Below, piece after piece: positions 6,686 through 10,551 of a stretch of 10,551 nucleotides of DNA. The DNA lies in NCBI GenBank assembly GCA_031284225.1, contig JAITAH010000323.1, forward strand, positions 1 through 10,551, read 5' to 3'. Origin of the DNA: Dysgonamonadaceae bacterium (GTDB lineage: Bacteria; Bacteroidota; Bacteroidia; Bacteroidales; Azobacteroidaceae). Positions within the stretch are counted from its first letter, which is position 1, and each line of letters starts with the position of its first letter. The position numbers and the translations under genes were made by a program. Under the pieces are notes generated by a model. It was not told the DNA's origin, ran no database searches, and saw nothing but the letters and a program-made list of their open reading frames with translations.

Positions 6686-8179
6686 TTATTTATAATTATC
6701 CCAATTAACGTTTCGCATATCGCCGGTTTTCATAAAAACGCTGTGAAACGCCAACGAAGCATTTACATTCTGCGGCGTATGGCCTTTTACGCCCAGCTGC
6801 AAGTATTTACGCAAAATATCTTTGTAGGCCGGATCTACGCAATTGTCAATAATGACTTCCGCCCGTTGAATCGGCGATAAACCCCGCATATCGGCCACGC
6901 CATGCTCCGTTACTAAAATTTTGACCGAATGTTCGCTGTGATCGACGTGCGAAACCATCGGAACAATCGCGGATATTTTTCCGCCTTTCGCCGTCGAAGG
7001 CGTAGTAAAGATCGACAAAAACGAATTGCGGCAAAAATCGCCCGAACCTCCGATACCATTCATCATCTTGGTACCTAAAACATGCGTAGAATTAACGTGT
7101 CCGAAAATATCGACTTCCAAAGCCGTATTAATAGCGATTAAACCCAAACGACGGGCAATTTCCGGATTATTGGATATTTCTTGCGGACGAAGCAGGAGTT
7201 TTTCCTTATAGATATTCAAATGGGAATAAACCTCTTCCAATACCGGCGTCGTCAGCGATAAAGAGCAGCCGCTGGCAAATTTTACGCGGTTTTCTTTCAT
7301 CAATCCGATCACCGAATCTTGAATAACTTCCGTATAGATTTCAAAAGCAGGAATTTCTTTATTCATACCCATAGCGCCCAACACGGCATTGGCTACATTG
7401 CCCACGCCCGATTGTACGGGCAGAAACGTGGCGGGAATCCGTCCGGCTTTCATTTCTTTGGATAAGAAATCGGCTACATTCCGGCCGATATTGGCTGTAA
7501 CCTCATCCAAAGGGGTAAACGGACTTATTTCGGTGGGTAAATTCGTTTCAACAATACCGACTACTTTTTGGGGATCGAGTTGCACATAAGGCGAACCGAT
7601 ACGGTCGCTCGGCGAATAAACCGGAATTTCCCGACGAAGCGGCGGATCCAACGGCTCGTAAATATCATGAACCCCCGCCAATTCCTTCGGATGATAACGG
7701 TTCCATTCAACGATAACTTTATCGGCTAAGTGAGCGATGGTTGGAGTAATGCCGACGGCGGACGTCAGCACGGCTTTGCCGTCATCGGTCAAATCGCAAA
7801 CCTCTATAATGGCAAAATCCGGTTTCGGCAAGAAGCCGTAACGCAAATACTGTTGCAATTCCGACAGATGCAAATCGAAATACTCCATATCGTGATTGTT
7901 CAACCCCGCACGCGAATCGGGATGCGACTGATAAGGAGAACGAAACTTAATAGCATTGGCACGCGCCAATATGCCATCGGCCGATTCGCCGGTCGATGCG
8001 CCGGTGTACATTCCTACTTTGAAGGGATTGCCTTTGGCATGTTCGGCTTCCGCTCTTTTGGCCAGCGCCGTAGGTACGGCTTGCGGGCATCCGGTGGCGG
8101 TAAAACCACTTAAACTAATAACATCGTTGTTCTTAATCAAACTTGCAGCCTCTTCAGCTGTCATCCTTTTATACGCCAT
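6686..8179 (-). CDS. Acetyl-CoA hydrolase/transferase family (probable succinyl-CoA:acetate/propionate CoA-transferase)
   Basis: Cytoplasmic class I CoA-transferase of the Cat1/AarC family (497 aa, the usual length), moving CoA between succinate and acetate or propionate. In Bacteroidales such enzymes serve the succinate-propionate and acetate branches of fermentation. The catalytic Glu is expected at Glu284 in YTEVIQDS, the same local context as in AarC. Other family marks are the oxyanion-loop-like SGVGN (257-261), the glycine-rich GIGGSGDF (375-382) and TEHGVADMRGLSP (424-436). I chose the ATG at 8179 (MAYKRMTAEEA), since a further 13 residues upstream (MCYLCAFFENTTT) would run through the -7 promoter motif and are not conserved-looking. 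The gene converges on the phosphate operon with only 30 bp between stops. Sequence alone cannot tell hydrolase from transferase, nor the acyl preference. Confidence 0.9.
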   Translation of the reverse strand: MAYKRMTAEEAASLIKNNDVISLSGFTATGCPQAVPTALAKRAEAEHAKGNPFKVGMYTGASTGESADGILARANAIKFRSPYQSHPDSRAGLNNHDMEYFDLHLSELQQYLRYGFLPKPDFAIIEVCDLTDDGKAVLTSAVGITPTIAHLADKVIVEWNRYHPKELAGVHDIYEPLDPPLRREIPVYSPSDRIGSPYVQLDPQKVVGIVETNLPTEISPFTPLDEVTANIGRNVADFLSKEMKAGRIPATFLPVQSGVGNVANAVLGAMGMNKEIPAFEIYTEVIQDSVIGLMKENRVKFASGCSLSLTTPVLEEVYSHLNIYKEKLLLRPQEISNNPEIARRLGLIAINTALEVDIFGHVNSTHVLGTKMMNGIGGSGDFCRNSFLSIFTTPSTAKGGKISAIVPMVSHVDHSEHSVKILVTEHGVADMRGLSPIQRAEVIIDNCVDPAYKDILRKYLQLGVKGHTPQNVNASLAFHSVFMKTGDMRNVNWDNYK

Positions 8180-8204
8180 TGTTGTAGTATTTTCAAAAAA
8201 CGCA

Positions 8205-8212
8205 CAAAGGTA
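8205..8212 (-). promoter_or_regulatory. Bacteroidetes -7 promoter element of the CoA-transferase gene
   Basis: Read on the minus strand this is TACCTTTG, an exact fit to TAnnTTTG, and it predicts a transcription start near 8199 and a leader of about 20 bases before the ATG at 8179. It lies in the 49-bp gap after the small membrane protein gene, so the transferase has a promoter of its own even if it is also read through from upstream. No clear TTTG -33 box is seen at 19-21 bases. Confidence 0.6.
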
Positions 8213-8228
8213 GCACAATTATCCGATA

Positions 8229-8579
8229 TTAGTACGCTTTTCTATTAAATATTTCGGTATAAATGACGGCTTTCTTAATATCTTCCGGGTCTTCTATATT
8301 CAAAACCGACTCGATAATTTCTTCCTCCGGCTCTTTTTCACCGGCAAGAACGGATTGTGAAGACGTTCTGACCGGTTTCGGCGTTATTTTTTTTCCCGGA
8401 TTTGCCTGTACCGGCGATGAAACGGTTTCCTGAACCGGAATGACAGCCCCGCTCTTGCGCCCAGGCAAGGTAGTCTTGGACATTTCCTCTTGTTTTTTCT
8501 GATTCATTCCCCTACGGACAGAAAGGATGATAAAGGCCGCAATAAAAATCAACGGAAGAAACTCTGATAGCGTATTCAT
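8229..8579 (-). CDS. Small single-pass membrane protein of unknown function
   Basis: 116-residue protein that I do not recognise as a named family. One hydrophobic segment at about residues 5-21 (LSEFLPLIFIAAFIILS) is followed by basic residues (RRG, then QKK), giving an N-out/C-in single pass by the positive-inside rule. Residues 30-80 are a low-complexity, Pro/Ser/Thr/Lys-rich linker. Residues 80-95 are acidic (EKEPEEEIIES). The last part, EDPEDIKKAVIYTEIFNRKAY, looks like a short conserved helix; similar 'KKAVIYSEILNRK' tails occur, as I recall, on small Bacteroidales hypothetical proteins. The architecture (anchor, flexible linker, peptide-like tail) suggests that the tail docks on a cytoplasmic partner, but this is inference. 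The gene has its own predicted promoter and a structured leader upstream, and stops 49 bp before the CoA-transferase start. Confidence 0.75.
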   Translation of the reverse strand: MNTLSEFLPLIFIAAFIILSVRRGMNQKKQEEMSKTTLPGRKSGAVIPVQETVSSPVQANPGKKITPKPVRTSSQSVLAGEKEPEEEIIESVLNIEDPEDIKKAVIYTEIFNRKAY

Positions 8580-8624
8580 GATCTATTCGTATTTTATTTA
8601 TTTTATTTTAATATTATTATAAAT

Positions 8625-8654
8625 ATTAGGGATGACTTCGCAGCCACCCCTAAC
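8625..8654 (-). promoter_or_regulatory. Leader hairpin with GNRA loop in front of the small membrane protein gene
   Basis: On the minus strand, an RNA of this stretch folds into a 13-pair stem closed by a GCGA tetraloop (8638-8641), which fits the GNRA class. The core pairs TTAGGG with CCCTAA (8626-8631 with 8648-8653). Three positions (8625/8654, 8632/8647 and 8635/8644) are A-C mismatches on the plus strand but G-U pairs on the minus strand, so the structure is perfect only in minus-strand RNA. It would lie about 44 bases into the predicted leader and about 46 bases before the ATG at 8579. It is followed by an A/U-rich but not U-only stretch, so it does not look like a standard intrinsic terminator. 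Confidence 0.55.
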
Positions 8655-8703
8655 CCATTTAACCAAAACCTTAACTATGAAAAAATTTTACATTTTTCGA
8701 GTA

Positions 8704-8734
8704 CAAAGGTATGGATTTTTTTTATATTACCAAG
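8704..8734 (-). promoter_or_regulatory. Bacteroidetes-type promoter for the small membrane protein gene
   Basis: On the minus strand this reads CTTG, 19 bases, then TACCTTTG. The -7 element is an exact TAnnTTTG match (8704-8711), and the -33 element (8731-8734) matches TTTG at three of four bases with the expected spacing. It is the best full promoter in the window. Transcription would start near 8698, giving a leader of about 119 bases that contains the GNRA hairpin. Confidence 0.6.
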
Positions 8735-8754
8735 ATTTTCTCGAAAAAATTTCA

Positions 8755-8762
8755 TACTTTTG
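8755..8762 (+). promoter_or_regulatory. Bacteroidetes -7 promoter element of miaB
   Basis: TACTTTTG matches TAnnTTTG exactly and places the transcription start near 8768. This argues against the first in-frame ATG at 8773, which would be almost leaderless, and favours 8800 or 8806 as the miaB start. No clear -33 TTTG is visible. It lies about 45 bases from the oppositely oriented -7 element at 8704-8711, so the two promoters diverge and overlap in their upstream regions. Confidence 0.55.
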
Positions 8763-8805
8763 TAGTTAATTTATGTTAAGCAATTACATTAGTATTTTTA
8801 TGAAT

Positions 8806-10158
8806 ATGGCAAAAGGGAAAGAAACAGAGTCTAAATCCGTAACCGACAACGAAGTAAGAAAACTTTTCATCGAAACCTACGGCTGTCAGATGAATGTGGC
8901 CGACAGTGAAGTGGTAGCCTCCATCCTGCAAATGGATGGGTTTGAACCGACCGAAAAAATCGAAGAAGCCGATTTAATTCTGGTCAACACTTGTTCGGTG
9001 CGCGACAATGCCGAACAAAAGGTATTATCCCGCCTGCAATACTTCCAATCGCTGAAGAAGAAAAAGAAAAGCCTTATCATCGGGGTGTTGGGTTGCATGG
9101 CGGAACGGGTAAAAGAGGAATTAATCCGGGAATATCACGCCGACTTGGTCGTCGGTCCCGACGCTTATCTCGATTTACCGCATTTGATCGGCACGGTGGA
9201 AAAAGGCGAAAAAGCCATCAACGTGGAATTATCTACTACGGAGACCTATAAAGATGTGATACCGCTGAAACTGTCGGGCATAAAGATTTCCGGTTTTATT
9301 TCAATTATGCGGGGATGCAATAATTTTTGTTCATATTGCATCGTGCCTTATACGCGCGGTCGGGAGCGAAGCCGAAATCCGGAAAGTATTTTAAAGGAGT
9401 TGCGCGCCTTGAAAGAGCAAGGTTATAAAGAAGTAACCTTGTTAGGACAAAATGTTAATTCGTACCATTGGCAAGAAATTACTTTTCCTCGAGTACTGGA
9501 ATTAGTAGCTTTGGAAGCGCCCGACATGCGTATCCGGTTTACCACTTCCCATCCGAAAGACATGAGCGACGAAACGTTGGAAGCGATTGCCCGCCACGAT
9601 AATATCTGCAAACAAATTCATCTGCCGGCGCAATCGGGAAGCAGCCGAATATTGAAAGTCATGAACCGCAAATACACCCGCGAAGATTATCTGAACAGAA
9701 TTGCCGCTATCCGCCGGATTGTGCCTGAAGCCAGTATATCCACCGACCTTTTTGCCGGATTTCATTCCGAAACCGAAGAAGACCATCAGGAAACCTTGTC
9801 GCTGATGCGTAATGTCGGCTTCGATTCGGCCTTTATGTTCAAATATTCGGAACGACCGGGCACTTACGCCGCAAAACATCTGGAAGATAACGTACCGGAA
9901 GTTGTCAAAATCCGCCGGCTGGAAGAAATCATCGCTTTGCAATTAGAGTTATCGTTGATGCGCAACCGCGAAGACGTCGGAAAAACCGTCGAGGTATTGG
10001 TCGAAGGCTTTTCCAAACGTTCGCGAGAGCAGTTATTCGGACGAACATCGCAAAATAAAGTCGTCATTTTTGATAAAAACAATCACCGCGTAGGGGATAA
10101 AGTAATGGTGTTAATCCGGGAAGCGTCGGCAGCGACTTTGTTTGGGGAGAGCAGATAA
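8806..10158 (+). CDS. miaB: tRNA-2-methylthio-N6-dimethylallyladenosine synthase MiaB
   Basis: Radical-SAM methylthiotransferase that adds the 2-methylthio group to i6A37 of tRNAs reading UNN codons, using two [4Fe-4S] clusters (450 aa, usual length). The N-terminal MTTase domain carries the auxiliary-cluster cysteines Cys27 (TYGCQMN), Cys63 (NTCSVRD) and Cys97 (GCMAE). The radical-SAM core has CNNFCSYC with Cys171, Cys175 and Cys178, and the C-terminal TRAM domain (about 390-447) binds tRNA. The NTCSVRDNA and CNNFCSYCIVPYTRGRERSR stretches are MiaB-like rather than MtaB- or RimO-like. Three in-frame ATGs (8773, 8800, 8806) are possible; I prefer 8806 because of the promoter position and the absence of conservation further upstream. 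The gene converges on the formiminotransferase gene with a 24-bp gap. Confidence 0.93.
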   Translation: MAKGKETESKSVTDNEVRKLFIETYGCQMNVADSEVVASILQMDGFEPTEKIEEADLILVNTCSVRDNAEQKVLSRLQYFQSLKKKKKSLIIGVLGCMAERVKEELIREYHADLVVGPDAYLDLPHLIGTVEKGEKAINVELSTTETYKDVIPLKLSGIKISGFISIMRGCNNFCSYCIVPYTRGRERSRNPESILKELRALKEQGYKEVTLLGQNVNSYHWQEITFPRVLELVALEAPDMRIRFTTSHPKDMSDETLEAIARHDNICKQIHLPAQSGSSRILKVMNRKYTREDYLNRIAAIRRIVPEASISTDLFAGFHSETEEDHQETLSLMRNVGFDSAFMFKYSERPGTYAAKHLEDNVPEVVKIRRLEEIIALQLELSLMRNREDVGKTVEVLVEGFSKRSREQLFGRTSQNKVVIFDKNNHRVGDKVMVLIREASAATLFGESR

Positions 10159-10182
10159 ATCATTCGTCCCAATCAGCGCCTG

Positions 10183-10551
10183 TTAAAAATGACTTTCCAA
10201 CACTTGCTTTACCGAGAAATCTTCCAAGCCCAGATAATACGCGGACGTAGCTAAGATCGCCGGCAAAGGGACCAATCCAATCAATTCGCAACCCGTTACG
10301 GAAACGCCGTAGCGCCGCGCTTCCAACCGTACCCTTTCGACGGCTTGATAAATCGAAGTCTTTGTATAATCCGTCAAATTCATGGAAACCTGCACTTGGC
10401 CCCGGCTGGACAAATCCATTCCCAGCGCTTTGCAATAACGCAGTCCGCCGCCGGTAAAACGTACTTTTTTAGCAATTTGATCGGCAATGTCTTTATTGTC
10501 GGTATTCAAATTCACATTAAAAGCGATTAAAGGCATTCGGGCGCCGACGGC
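10183..10551 (-). CDS. ftcD: Glutamate formiminotransferase, C-terminal part (5' end outside window)
   Basis: C-terminal 122 residues of the formiminotransferase (FT) domain, which moves the formimino group from N-formimino-L-glutamate to tetrahydrofolate in histidine breakdown. Family marks are VGARMPLIAFNVNLNT near the visible start, GGGLRYCKALGMDL, RGQVQVSMNLTDYTKT and ELIGLVPLPA. The reading frame is open to the window edge, and conserved residues (VGAR) lie before the Met at 10536, so that Met is internal and the gene is simply cut by the window. It stops right after the FT domain (QVLESHF), so it is the single-domain bacterial form without the fused cyclodeaminase found in animals. Neighbouring hut genes or the cyclodeaminase would be expected beyond 10551, but cannot be seen here. 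Confidence 0.9.
   Translation of the reverse strand, partial: AVGARMPLIAFNVNLNTDNKDIADQIAKKVRFTGGGLRYCKALGMDLSSRGQVQVSMNLTDYTKTSIYQAVERVRLEARRYGVSVTGCELIGLVPLPAILATSAYYLGLEDFSVKQVLESHF

Noticed and set aside
6651..6690. Possible bidirectional terminator between the phosphoesterase and CoA-transferase genes
   Set aside because: AATAAC and GTTATT can pair across the 30-bp gap, but the stem is only six A/T-rich pairs with a loop of 28 bases and no good extension, so I do not call it.
8677..8769. 30-codon plus-strand frame beginning MKKFYIF
   Set aside because: It overlaps the -7 elements of both divergent promoters, is very short and A/T-rich, and matches nothing I recognise; kept only as a finding about the leader-like string.
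8773..8805. Longer MiaB N-terminus from the ATG at 8773
   Set aside because: The predicted transcription start is only a few bases upstream, and the extra 11 residues are hydrophobic and not part of the MiaB domain.
9502..9942. 146-codon minus-strand frame opposite miaB
   Set aside because: It lies wholly within the radical-SAM coding part of miaB, and its translation has no recognisable family features.

Overview
The window looks like a chromosomal segment from a member of the Bacteroidota, most likely Bacteroidales. The main support is three exact copies of the Bacteroidetes -7 promoter motif TAnnTTTG in front of genes, with a fourth upstream of pstC. Gene starts lack Shine-Dalgarno sequences and instead have A/T-rich leaders. 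The gene content also fits: a MiaB of Bacteroidales type, a succinyl/acetyl-CoA transferase of the propionate/acetate kind, and a monofunctional formiminotransferase. Base composition is moderate and coding density is high. No RNA genes, insertion sequences, CRISPR arrays or phage genes were seen.

Positions 1-6655 form one tightly packed plus-strand cluster: pstC (113-850), pstA (847-1716), pstB (1706-2467), phoU (2480-3154), an OmpR-type response regulator (3168-3872), its sensor kinase (3869-5509) and a membrane-anchored metallophosphoesterase (5531-6655). Start/stop overlaps (ATGA twice, and one of 11 bp) and gaps of at most 21 bp point to a single operon. The layout is that of a phosphate-sensing and uptake module: permease and ATPase, the PhoU coupler, a PhoB/PhoR two-component system, and a probably periplasmic phosphoesterase. 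No pstS is visible; it may lie just upstream or elsewhere.

The notable feature is that the transporter part is not canonical. PstB keeps Walker A and Walker B but has lost the Q-loop Gln, two residues of the LSGGQ signature and the H-loop His. PstA has Lys in place of the Glu of its GET motif. PhoU has lost the Asp of its second metal-binding motif. PstC is short. The two-component proteins, in contrast, keep every catalytic residue. This suggests a divergent Pst module that may sense rather than pump, or that transports by a crippled or unusual mechanism.

Convergent to this operon, on the minus strand, lie a CoA-transferase gene (6686-8179) with its own promoter and, upstream of it, a small single-pass membrane protein of unknown function (8229-8579). 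The 226-bp region 8580-8805 separates that gene from miaB (8806-10158, plus strand). It holds divergent promoters and a 13-pair hairpin that is perfect only in minus-strand RNA (through G-U pairs), with a GNRA loop. The window ends inside a minus-strand gene for glutamate formiminotransferase (10183 to beyond 10551), which converges on miaB.
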